Below, piece by piece: positions 1 to 7,100 of a stretch of DNA of 25,265 bases. The stretch comes from Scybalocola_A sp900557175 (GTDB lineage Bacteria; Bacillota; Clostridia; Lachnospirales; Lachnospiraceae). The notes beneath the pieces were generated by a model. It was given only the letters and a program-made list of their open reading frames with translations, was not told the DNA's origin and did no database searches. A program made the position numbers and the translations under genes. Where the stretch lies: NCBI GenBank assembly GCA_937890745.1, contig CALADH010000036.1, positions 1 through 25,265 on the forward strand, given 5' to 3'. Position 1 is the first letter of the stretch. Each line of letters begins with the position of its first letter.

Positions 1-684
1 TTATATATCAAAATCCTTGAGAATAGGGTGTCAACTTTTATGATACAACACCATTATGACGCGGAAGTCGGAAGATTCATCAATGCAGACACAACAGAAC
101 TTTTGACAGCGACACCTGCAGGGCTGACCGATAAAAACCTTTATGCTTACTGTGATAATAACCCGGTCGTGAGAAAAGACGAGGGTGGACAACTTTGGGG
201 CGTAGCACTTGTTGGTGCCTTAGTTAATCTTACAACCAGCTTTATTTCGGCAAAAGTGACAGGACAAGAATTTACAGCTACAGATGCCTTAGTTGCAGTC
301 GGAACAGGAGCTTTAGGTGTATTATCAAAGACCAAGCAGATTATTGGTATGGCAGTTCGTGGGGGATATGCAACTTATACCAGCTATAAAAATGGTGCAA
401 GTGTTGGAGAAGCTCTAGTCAATGGTGCCATGAGTGCTTTATCTGCTAAGGTAACTGTAAACACTTTAGCCTCACAGGCAGGAGTTACTCTTAGTACATC
501 TGTTTCAGCTGCAACCGACCTCACTTTTGGTCTTGGATACAGTTGTGTTACAGGAGCAGTAACTAAATCAATGAGTAATAATAGGCAGCAAAAAAAGGTC
601 ACTTCAAAAAAACAACCGGCAAGAGCAACTTCCCGAATAGAAAAACAAAGACAACAGATAGCTGCAAGAAGGAGATTGGTATGA
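1..684 (+). CDS. Rhs/YD-repeat protein C-terminal tip (5' partial)
   Basis: The frame is open to the left edge; the first possible start is GTG at 28, without a convincing ribosome binding site, so this is probably the end of a longer gene or an orphan tip. Counting from that GTG, residues 9-57 match the conserved end of the Rhs core: HYDAEVGRFINADT, then NLYAYCDNNPVVRKDEGG. In Rhs proteins the core forms a shell and the variable C-terminal tip is a toxin delivered to neighbouring cells. The tip here, about residues 58-218, is rich in Ala, Gly, Val and Thr, with hydrophobic stretches (for example LVGALVNLTTSFISA), and ends in a strongly basic tail (RIEKQRQQIAARRRLV). I see no nuclease, deaminase or ADP-ribosyltransferase motif. 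It could be a membrane-active toxin, or only a pre-toxin linker whose catalytic part is lost. The stop overlaps the next start (ATGA). The Rhs identity is firm; the toxic activity is inference. Confidence 0.8.
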   Translation, partial: LYIKILENRVSTFMIQHHYDAEVGRFINADTTELLTATPAGLTDKNLYAYCDNNPVVRKDEGGQLWGVALVGALVNLTTSFISAKVTGQEFTATDALVAVGTGALGVLSKTKQIIGMAVRGGYATYTSYKNGASVGEALVNGAMSALSAKVTVNTLASQAGVTLSTSVSAATDLTFGLGYSCVTGAVTKSMSNNRQQKKVTSKKQPARATSRIEKQRQQIAARRRLV

Positions 685-1232
685 CTATTAAATCTGATAA
701 AGTAACATTGCAAGTTATTTTTGTTTCATTTTTTATTTGTTTAATAATCGGTATGGTATTTTTAGCGGATGGGATGCCAATGAAATTAATTTTCCTATGT
801 TATAGTTTCTTTTTTTACATTCATATAGCTATGATGGTTTCATGGGGAAAAACAATTATTATAAATGAAGCAGGTTGCACATTGCGTTTTTGGAAATATG
901 CAAAAACATATGCTTGGAATGAATTTACAGTAAAACGTATCGAGGATAGGAGAGGTCCTTATGATACTCAAGTACACTATTGGGCCTCTGCCATTTTTTC
1001 AATAAGAAACCTTCACAAACCTAAAATCATGTTTCCAGACACATATAATCTGCTTTTTCATCCATTTTCATTTTCGTTTTTTTATGTTTATTATCATGTT
1101 GAAAATATAAAATCTGGAGGTATCATCTATCCCGACATTTACCCGGTAGATGAACAGGAATTCCTGGAAAAAATGCAGCAGTGGGGTGTAAAATTAGAAG
1201 TATACAATGCGCGCGAGGAACGGTTTAAGTAA
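681..1232 (+). CDS. Small two-helix membrane protein, candidate Rhs immunity protein
   Basis: This 183-residue protein starts at ATG 681, sharing ATGA with the stop of the Rhs tip. An AAGGAG lies at 669-674, six bases before the start, so translation of the two genes is probably coupled. Residues about 9-28 and 34-53 are hydrophobic and likely form a membrane hairpin; the remainder is a soluble domain rich in aromatic residues, with a pattern (WGKTIIINEAGCTLRFWK, then YAWNEF) reminiscent of PH-like bacterial membrane proteins. A weaker hydrophobic stretch lies near residues 128-142. I do not recognise a named family. A small gene directly behind an Rhs tip is the usual place for the cognate immunity gene, and a membrane immunity protein would suit a membrane-active tip. 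That role is inferred from position. A hairpin terminator follows. Confidence 0.7.
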   Translation: MTIKSDKVTLQVIFVSFFICLIIGMVFLADGMPMKLIFLCYSFFFYIHIAMMVSWGKTIIINEAGCTLRFWKYAKTYAWNEFTVKRIEDRRGPYDTQVHYWASAIFSIRNLHKPKIMFPDTYNLLFHPFSFSFFYVYYHVENIKSGGIIYPDIYPVDEQEFLEKMQQWGVKLEVYNAREERFK

Positions 1233-1252
1233 TTAAAACAGCTATTATTTTG

Positions 1253-1287
1253 GCAGGCGGTCTGATTAAAGGCCGCCTGCATTTTTA
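1253..1287 (+). terminator. Intrinsic terminator of the Rhs tip/immunity pair
   Basis: Perfect 8-bp arms GCAGGCGG (1253-1260) and CCGCCTGC (1273-1280) enclose a 12-nt loop and are followed by ATTTTTAA. It lies 20 bases after the stop of the candidate immunity gene. Confidence 0.8.
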
Positions 1288-1353
1288 ATGACTTCATCTG
1301 ATTACAGGCGGCATCAATATCGTAAGTCAAAAATCAGAATTTAAAGCCCCCTC

Positions 1354-1394
1354 ATAGCAGAACCGAAATGCTGGCATTTCGGTTCTGCTATTTG
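1354..1394. terminator. Perfect 17-bp inverted repeat, possible terminator or boundary hairpin
   Basis: Arms at 1354-1370 and 1375-1391 are exact reverse complements over 17 bp, with a 4-nt loop CTGG. A short T-rich stretch (TTTGTTAAT) follows on the plus strand. It lies between the Rhs unit and the leuB promoter, and after a first terminator, so it probably insulates the leuB operon. It could also be a dispersed hairpin repeat. Confidence 0.55.
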
Positions 1395-1422
1395 TTAATA
1401 CGTTACTTTGTTAAAATTTTTA

Positions 1423-1451
1423 TTGAAAATTTCATAGAAATAGAGTATAGT
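1423..1451 (+). promoter_or_regulatory. Sigma-A-type promoter of the leuB-ilvD-ilvB operon
   Basis: TTGAAA (1423-1428), a 17-bp spacer, then TATAGT (1446-1451). Transcription would begin near 1458, giving a leader of only about 30 nt. That leaves no room for a T-box or a leader-peptide attenuator, so regulation is more likely by a DNA-binding repressor such as CodY; I did not identify an operator. Confidence 0.7.
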
Positions 1452-1487
1452 AGTATTACTCAACTAAAGTTTAAAGGGGAGATTGCT

Positions 1488-2582
1488 ATGGATTTTAATA
1501 TTTCAGTCATCAGAGGCGACGGTATCGGCCCTGAGATTGTCGGTGAAGCCATTCGTGTGCTGGACGCTGTTGCTGTAAAGTACGGCCACCGATTTAACTA
1601 TACAGAAGTTTTGATGGGCGGTGTGTCGATTGATGCGACAGGTTCGCCGCTGACAGATGAAGCGATAGAAACTTGTAAAAATTCGGATGCTGTTTTGCTC
1701 GGCGCTATCGGCGGCAATACATCCACTTCACCGTGGTATAAGCTTCCGCCCGATTTAAGACCTGAAGCAGGACTTTTAAAACTCAGAAAAGCGCTCGGAC
1801 TTTTTGCCAATATCCGCCCTGCTTACCTTTACAGTGAGTTAAAGGATGCCTGCCCGTTAAAAGAGGAGATTATCGGCGATGGCTTTGATATGGTCATTAT
1901 GCGTGAGCTGACCGGCGGTCTTTATTTCGGAGAACGTAAGACTGTCGAAGAAAACGGTATTTTAAAAGCGTATGATTCTCTCACCTATGATGAAAATGAG
2001 ATTCGCCGCATTGCCGTTAAAGGCTTTGAGACAGCAATGAAACGCCGGAAAAATGTTATCAGTGTCGATAAGGCCAATGTACTTGATTCTTCAAGATTGT
2101 GGCGCAAGGTTGTGGAGGAAGTGGCAAAGGATTATCCTGAGGTTACTTACAGTCATATGCTCGTTGATAACTGTGCAATGCAGCTTGTGAAAAATCCACA
2201 GCAGTTTGATGTCATTCTCACTGAAAATATGTTCGGCGACATTTTGTCGGATGAGGCCAGTGAGATTACCGGTTCTATCGGCATGTTATCATCAGCCAGC
2301 TTAAGCGAATCAAAGCTTGGACTTTACGAGCCAAGTCACGGCTCAGCGCCGGATATCGCAGGAATGGATAAAGCGAATCCGATAGCAACGATTTTATCGG
2401 CAGCCATGATGCTCCGCTATTCCTTTGATTTGGATAAAGAAGCCGACAGTATTGAGGCAGCTGTTAAAAATGTACTTAAAAATAAGATGCGTACAGTGGA
2501 TATTATGTCGGACGGCTGCACATGTCTGACATGTAGCCAGATGGGCGAAGCCATTGTTCATGAGATACAGAAGGGATGTTAA
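1488..2582 (+). CDS. leuB: 3-isopropylmalate dehydrogenase
   Basis: LeuB oxidises and decarboxylates 3-isopropylmalate to 2-oxoisocaproate with NAD+, the third step committed to leucine, in the cytoplasm. The start chosen is ATG 1488, preceded by AAGGGGAG; the frame extends upstream to an ATG at 1368, but that lies inside a hairpin and ahead of the promoter. The protein has 364 residues, the usual length. Family signatures are clear: RELTGGLYFGER (substrate arginine), DNCAMQL, NMFGDILSDEAS (metal-binding aspartates) and YEPSHGSAPDIAG (NAD adenine site). The C-terminus is unusually cysteine-rich (DGCTCLTCSQMG and a final KGC). It is first in an operon with ilvD (3-base gap) and ilvB. No leuA or leuCD is nearby. 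Confidence 0.96.
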   Translation: MDFNISVIRGDGIGPEIVGEAIRVLDAVAVKYGHRFNYTEVLMGGVSIDATGSPLTDEAIETCKNSDAVLLGAIGGNTSTSPWYKLPPDLRPEAGLLKLRKALGLFANIRPAYLYSELKDACPLKEEIIGDGFDMVIMRELTGGLYFGERKTVEENGILKAYDSLTYDENEIRRIAVKGFETAMKRRKNVISVDKANVLDSSRLWRKVVEEVAKDYPEVTYSHMLVDNCAMQLVKNPQQFDVILTENMFGDILSDEASEITGSIGMLSSASLSESKLGLYEPSHGSAPDIAGMDKANPIATILSAAMMLRYSFDLDKEADSIEAAVKNVLKNKMRTVDIMSDGCTCLTCSQMGEAIVHEIQKGC

Positions 2583-2585
2583 AAT

Positions 2586-4253
2586 ATGAAAAGTGATGCA
2601 GTAAAAACAGGTGTCCAGCAGGCGCCGCACCGTTCCTTATTTAATGCGCTCGGTATGACAAAAGAGGAGCTTTCAAAACCACTCGTGGGTATTGTCAGCT
2701 CATACAATGAGATTGTTCCGGGACATATGAACCTTGATAAAATTGTTGATGCCGTAAAGCTTGGCGTTGCCATGGCAGGCGGCACACCGATTGTATTTCC
2801 GGCAATTGCTGTCTGCGACGGTATTGCCATGGGACATACAGGTATGAAGTATTCTCTTGTGACAAGAGATTTGATTGCCGATTCCACAGAGGCGATGGCA
2901 CTGGCACATCAGTTTGATGCTCTTGTTATGGTGCCAAACTGTGATAAAAATGTACCCGGCCTTTTAATGGCAGCGGCAAGAGTCAATGTACCGACTGTTT
3001 TCGTATCCGGCGGCCCGATGCTTGCAGGACGTGTCAAAGGTGAAAAACGCAGTCTTTCAAGTATGTTTGAGGCTGTAGGTTCTTATGCGGCAGGTACAAT
3101 ATCCGAAGAAGACTTATTGGAATTTGAAAATAAAGCATGTCCGACATGCGGCTCCTGCTCAGGAATGTATACAGCCAATTCCATGAACTGTCTGACAGAA
3201 GCAATAGGCATGGGCTTGCAGGGCAACGGTACAATTCCTGCCGTTTATTCTGAGCGCATTAAGCTTGCAAAACATGCCGGCATGAAGGTCATGGAAATGT
3301 ATGAGAAAAACATCCGTCCGAGAGATATTTTGACAAAAGAGGCATTTTTAAATGCCCTCACTGTTGATATGGCGCTCGGCTGTTCTACAAATACGATGCT
3401 TCATCTCCCGGCCATTGCCCATGAGGCAGGCGTTGACTTAAATTTGGATATTGCCAATGAAATCAGCGCAAAAACGCCGAACCTCTGCCATCTTGCACCG
3501 GCAGGCTATACTTATATGGAAGATTTAAACGAGGCCGGCGGCATTTACGCAGTAATGAATGAATTAAATAAAAAAGGACTGCTTTATACAGATTTGATGA
3601 CTGTAACAGGAAAAACTGTCGGCGAAAATATCAAAGGCTGTGTCAATAAAGATCCGGATACTATTCGTCCGATTGACAATCCTTACAGCGAAACAGGCGG
3701 CATTGCCGTTTTAAAAGGCAATCTGGCGCCGGATTCCGGTGTTGTCAAGCGCTCGGCTGTTGTGCCTGAGATGATGGTGCATGAAGGCCCTGCCAGAGTT
3801 TTTGATTGCGAAGAAGATGCGATTGCAGCCATTAAGGGCGGCAAAATTGTAGCCGGCGACGTTGTCGTTATCCGCTACGAAGGTCCTAAAGGAGGGCCGG
3901 GTATGAGAGAGATGTTAAATCCGACATCAGCCATTGCCGGTATGGGACTCGGTTCAAGCGTGGCGCTGATTACAGACGGACGTTTTTCAGGTGCTTCAAG
4001 AGGCGCCTCTATCGGTCATGTTTCACCGGAAGCGGCTGTGGGCGGTCCGATTGCCCTTGTTGAAGAAGGAGATATCATTAAGATTAATATTCCTGAAAAT
4101 AAGCTTGAGCTGGCTGTTTCTGATGATGAACTGGCAGCAAGAAAGGCAAAATGGCAGCCGAGGACACCAAAAATTACAACCGGTTATCTGGCGCGCTACG
4201 CATCGATGGTCACAAGCGGAAACCGGGGCGCAATTTTAGAAATTAAAAAATAA
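2586..4253 (+). CDS. ilvD: Dihydroxy-acid dehydratase
   Basis: IlvD dehydrates 2,3-dihydroxy-isovalerate and 2,3-dihydroxy-3-methylvalerate to the 2-oxo acids that become valine and isoleucine. The 555-residue length is typical. Cluster-ligand cysteines of the IlvD/Edd family are visible in PNCDKN (C119) and in CPTCGSCSGMYTANSM (C185, C188, C191), and the conserved C-terminal stretch DGRFSGASRGASIGHVSPEA is present. A GAAGGGATG sequence precedes ATG 2586. The gene follows leuB by three bases and ilvB follows closely, so the three are almost certainly one transcript. The iron-sulfur cluster of this family is usually oxygen sensitive, which fits an anaerobe. Confidence 0.97.
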   Translation: MKSDAVKTGVQQAPHRSLFNALGMTKEELSKPLVGIVSSYNEIVPGHMNLDKIVDAVKLGVAMAGGTPIVFPAIAVCDGIAMGHTGMKYSLVTRDLIADSTEAMALAHQFDALVMVPNCDKNVPGLLMAAARVNVPTVFVSGGPMLAGRVKGEKRSLSSMFEAVGSYAAGTISEEDLLEFENKACPTCGSCSGMYTANSMNCLTEAIGMGLQGNGTIPAVYSERIKLAKHAGMKVMEMYEKNIRPRDILTKEAFLNALTVDMALGCSTNTMLHLPAIAHEAGVDLNLDIANEISAKTPNLCHLAPAGYTYMEDLNEAGGIYAVMNELNKKGLLYTDLMTVTGKTVGENIKGCVNKDPDTIRPIDNPYSETGGIAVLKGNLAPDSGVVKRSAVVPEMMVHEGPARVFDCEEDAIAAIKGGKIVAGDVVVIRYEGPKGGPGMREMLNPTSAIAGMGLGSSVALITDGRFSGASRGASIGHVSPEAAVGGPIALVEEGDIIKINIPENKLELAVSDDELAARKAKWQPRTPKITTGYLARYASMVTSGNRGAILEIKK

Positions 4254-4265
4254 GGAGGATTGCAT

Positions 4266-5939
4266 ATGCAGCTTACAGGTGCTCAAATCGTCATTGAATG
4301 TTTAAAAGAGCAGGGTGTTGACACAGTGTTCGGCTATCCGGGCGGTACAATTTTAAATATTTATGACGAATTATATAAACACAGCGGCGAGATACGCCAT
4401 ATTTTAACGTCCCATGAGCAGGGCGCAGCCCATGCGGCAGACGGTTATGCGAGAGCGACCGGAAAAGTCGGCGTCTGTATGGCAACAAGCGGCCCGGGGG
4501 CAACAAATATTGTCACGGGTATTGCAACCGCCTATATGGATTCTGTGCCTATTGTCGCAATTACATGTAACGTCGGCGTCAGCCTTCTTGGCAAGGACAG
4601 TTTTCAGGAGGTTGATATCAAAGGTATTACAATGCCGATCACAAAGCATAATTATATTGTCAAAGATGTCAGTCAGCTTGCCGATACAATCAGAAAAGCT
4701 TTTGTTATCGCCAAAAGCGGACGTCCGGGGCCGGTGCATATTGATATTCCAAAGGACATTACAGCCAATAAGGCTGAATATACATACAAGCCACCTGAAG
4801 CAGCGCCGCGTTATACGGCCGAAATCAGGGAAGAAGATCTCGATAAAGCTGTTGAACTTATTTTCCATGCAAAAAAACCGTTTGTATTTGTCGGCGGCGG
4901 TGTGACGCTTTCTGATGCATCTGATGAATTGAAAAAGTTTGTCAGCAAAATTCAGGCGCCGGTAACAGATTCCTTAATGGGCAAAGGCGCCTTTGACGGC
5001 AATGATAAAGCATATACAGGAATGCTCGGCATGCACGGCACAAAGACATCGAATCTCGGTGTCATGGAAAGTGATCTGCTTATTGTCATCGGCGCACGTT
5101 TTTCCGACCGTGTTATGGGCAATCCAAAGACGTTTGCAAAAAATTCAAAAATTATTCATATTGATGTTGATGCGGCTGAAATTAATAAAAATATCCGCGT
5201 GGACTGCAGTATTATCGGCGATGCCAAAGTTGTACTGCGCCAGTTAAATGCCCGCCTTGAACAGCTTGAGCATACAGAGTGGATGAACCACATTTATGAG
5301 ATGAAGAAGCGTTATCCGCTTGTATACGATAAAACAGCACTTACAGGGCCGGCCGTTGTAGAAGCCATTTACAGGGCAACCGGCGGCGATGCCATTATAT
5401 GTACCGAAGTCGGGCAGCATCAGATGTGGGCGGCGCAATTTTTTAAATACGACAAACCGAGAAAGCTTCTGACAAGCGGAGGACTTGGCACGATGGGCTA
5501 CGGTCTTGGCGCATCCATGGGTGCAAAGTGCGGCTGTCCGGATAAGCTTGTATTTAATATTGCCGGCGATGGATGTTTCCGCATGAATTTAAACGAGATT
5601 GCGACAGCAGCCCGCTATAATATTGCAATTATCGAGGTTGTCATTAACAATCATGTGCTTGGCATGGTTCGCCAGTGGCAGTCCTTGTTCTATGGACAGC
5701 GCTATTCAAATACAATATTAAATGACGGTGTTGATTTCGTAAAGGTTGCCGAGGCGCTCGGTGCCACAGGTATGCGCGTCACAAAGCTTGATGAGCTTGA
5801 CGATGCCATTAAGGCAGCCATTGAATTAAAAAAACCGGTTGTCATTGACTGCGTCATTGACTGTGACGACAAAGTATGGCCGATGGTTGCACCGGGTGCA
5901 TCCATATCCGAGGTTTTTGCCGAGGAAGATTTACAGTAA
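4266..5939 (+). CDS. ilvB: Acetolactate synthase, large (catalytic) subunit
   Basis: This thiamine-diphosphate enzyme condenses two pyruvates to 2-acetolactate, or pyruvate and 2-oxobutyrate to 2-aceto-2-hydroxybutyrate, the first common step of valine and isoleucine synthesis. ATG 4266 is chosen because AAGGAGG at 4252-4258 is well spaced for it; a TTG six bases earlier is too close. The 557 residues show the catalytic glutamate region SHEQGAAHAADGYARA (E51), the FAD/core motif TSGPGATN, and the thiamine-binding GDGCFRMNLNEIATAARYN with VINNH. Retention of RQWQ and the LeuB/IlvD neighbours argue for the biosynthetic rather than the catabolic (AlsS) enzyme. No regulatory-subunit gene (ilvN/ilvH) follows; serC does. 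Confidence 0.95.
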   Translation: MQLTGAQIVIECLKEQGVDTVFGYPGGTILNIYDELYKHSGEIRHILTSHEQGAAHAADGYARATGKVGVCMATSGPGATNIVTGIATAYMDSVPIVAITCNVGVSLLGKDSFQEVDIKGITMPITKHNYIVKDVSQLADTIRKAFVIAKSGRPGPVHIDIPKDITANKAEYTYKPPEAAPRYTAEIREEDLDKAVELIFHAKKPFVFVGGGVTLSDASDELKKFVSKIQAPVTDSLMGKGAFDGNDKAYTGMLGMHGTKTSNLGVMESDLLIVIGARFSDRVMGNPKTFAKNSKIIHIDVDAAEINKNIRVDCSIIGDAKVVLRQLNARLEQLEHTEWMNHIYEMKKRYPLVYDKTALTGPAVVEAIYRATGGDAIICTEVGQHQMWAAQFFKYDKPRKLLTSGGLGTMGYGLGASMGAKCGCPDKLVFNIAGDGCFRMNLNEIATAARYNIAIIEVVINNHVLGMVRQWQSLFYGQRYSNTILNDGVDFVKVAEALGATGMRVTKLDELDDAIKAAIELKKPVVIDCVIDCDDKVWPMVAPGASISEVFAEEDLQ

Positions 5940-5942
5940 AAA

Positions 5943-5966
5943 CAGAGTATCAAACTACTCTGATAC
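5943..5966 (+). other. Two overlapping alternative hairpins between ilvB and serC
   Basis: CAGAGTA (5943-5949) can pair with TACTCTG (5956-5962), while GTATCA (5947-5952) can pair with TGATAC (5961-5966). The two stems exclude each other. No T-tract follows, so this is not a classical terminator; it may be a processing or stability element. Serine genes are therefore likely transcribed at least partly from the leuB promoter. Confidence 0.35.
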
Positions 5967-6005
5967 AAAATGAATTTATAAAACATCAAAAGGAGTGTGT
6001 CAGTT

Positions 6006-7097
6006 ATGAGCAGAGTTTATAATTTTTCAGCAGGCCCGGCGGTTTTACCTGTCGAGATTTTACAGGAAGCGGCGGATGAAATGCTTGACTATAAGGATAC
6101 AGGAATGTCCGTCATGGAGATGAGCCACCGTTCAAAAGCTTATCAGACAATCATTGATGAAGCTGAGGCCGATTTGAGAAAGTTAGCCTGTATTCCTGAT
6201 AATTATAAAGTTTTATTTTTGCAGGGCGGCGCCTCCACCCAGTTTGCCATGGTTCCGATGAATTTCATGAAAAACCGGAAGGCCGGATATATTATCACCG
6301 GCCAGTGGGCAAAAAAGGCGTGTGCAGAGGCAAAGATTTTCGGTGAAGTGACAGAACTTGCCTCATCCGCGGATAAAACATTTTCTTACATACCGAATTG
6401 CTCTGATTTAGCTGTGACAGATGATATGGATTATGTTTATATTTGTGAAAATAATACGATTTACGGTACGAAATTTCAGACACTGCCGGATACAAAGGGA
6501 AAAGATTTAATTGCCGATATGTCTTCCTGCTTTTTGTCCGAACCGATTGATGTTTCAAAATATGCGATGATTTTTGCAGGCGCACAAAAAAATGTCGGTC
6601 CTGCCGGCGTCACGATCTGTATTATCCGCGAGGATTTAATCAGAGATGATGTGCTGCCTTACACACCGACAATGCTTAAATATAAAATTCATGCCGACAA
6701 TGGCTCCATGTACAATACGCCGCCGGCTTACGGCATCTATATTTGCGGCAAAGTCTTTAAATGGCTCTTAAAGACCGGCGGCCTTGAAGCAAGAGCGAAG
6801 ATTAACCGCGATAAGGCTCAGATTCTTTATGATTACCTTGACAATAACACAATGTTTAAGGGCACCGTTGAGAAAGGAAGCCGTTCTTTAATGAACGTGC
6901 CGTTTATTATCGGTGACGAAGCACTTGAGGCCAAATTTATTAAAGAAGCAAAAGAAGCCGGCTTTGAAAACTTAAAAGGCCACCGCACCGTCGGCGGTAT
7001 GCGCGCAAGCATTTACAATGCAATGCCTGCTGACGGCGTTAAGGCACTTGTAGAGTTTATGAAGAAGTTTGAAGCCCAGAATAAAAGGGAGGCGTGA
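6006..7097 (+). CDS. serC: Phosphoserine aminotransferase
   Basis: SerC transfers the amino group of glutamate to 3-phosphohydroxypyruvate, forming phosphoserine, and can also act in pyridoxal phosphate synthesis. ATG 6006 is chosen, with AAAAGGAG ten bases upstream; a GTG at 5997 sits against that site and is unlikely. The 363 residues begin with the family signature VYNFSAGPAVLP. The PLP-binding lysine is K195 in FAGAQKNVGPAG; phosphate-binding GGAST and the C-terminal GHRTVGGMRASIYNAMP are present. Full length and intact. serA begins three bases after the stop, so serC and serA form a tight pair that makes phosphoserine from 3-phosphoglycerate. Confidence 0.97.
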   Translation: MSRVYNFSAGPAVLPVEILQEAADEMLDYKDTGMSVMEMSHRSKAYQTIIDEAEADLRKLACIPDNYKVLFLQGGASTQFAMVPMNFMKNRKAGYIITGQWAKKACAEAKIFGEVTELASSADKTFSYIPNCSDLAVTDDMDYVYICENNTIYGTKFQTLPDTKGKDLIADMSSCFLSEPIDVSKYAMIFAGAQKNVGPAGVTICIIREDLIRDDVLPYTPTMLKYKIHADNGSMYNTPPAYGIYICGKVFKWLLKTGGLEARAKINRDKAQILYDYLDNNTMFKGTVEKGSRSLMNVPFIIGDEALEAKFIKEAKEAGFENLKGHRTVGGMRASIYNAMPADGVKALVEFMKKFEAQNKREA

Positions 7098-7100
7098 TCG

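Noticed and set aside
1368..1487. Forty-residue N-terminal extension of LeuB from ATG 1368
   Set aside because: The ATG lies in a 17-bp hairpin and upstream of the promoter; ATG 1488 has a good ribosome binding site and gives the normal LeuB length.
1392..1487. T-box or leader-peptide attenuator ahead of leuB
   Set aside because: The promoter leaves a leader of only about 30 nt, with no specifier stem or T-box sequence.
4414..4905. Plus-strand open frame of 163 codons inside ilvB
   Set aside because: Out-of-frame shadow of ilvB, with no recognisable motif.
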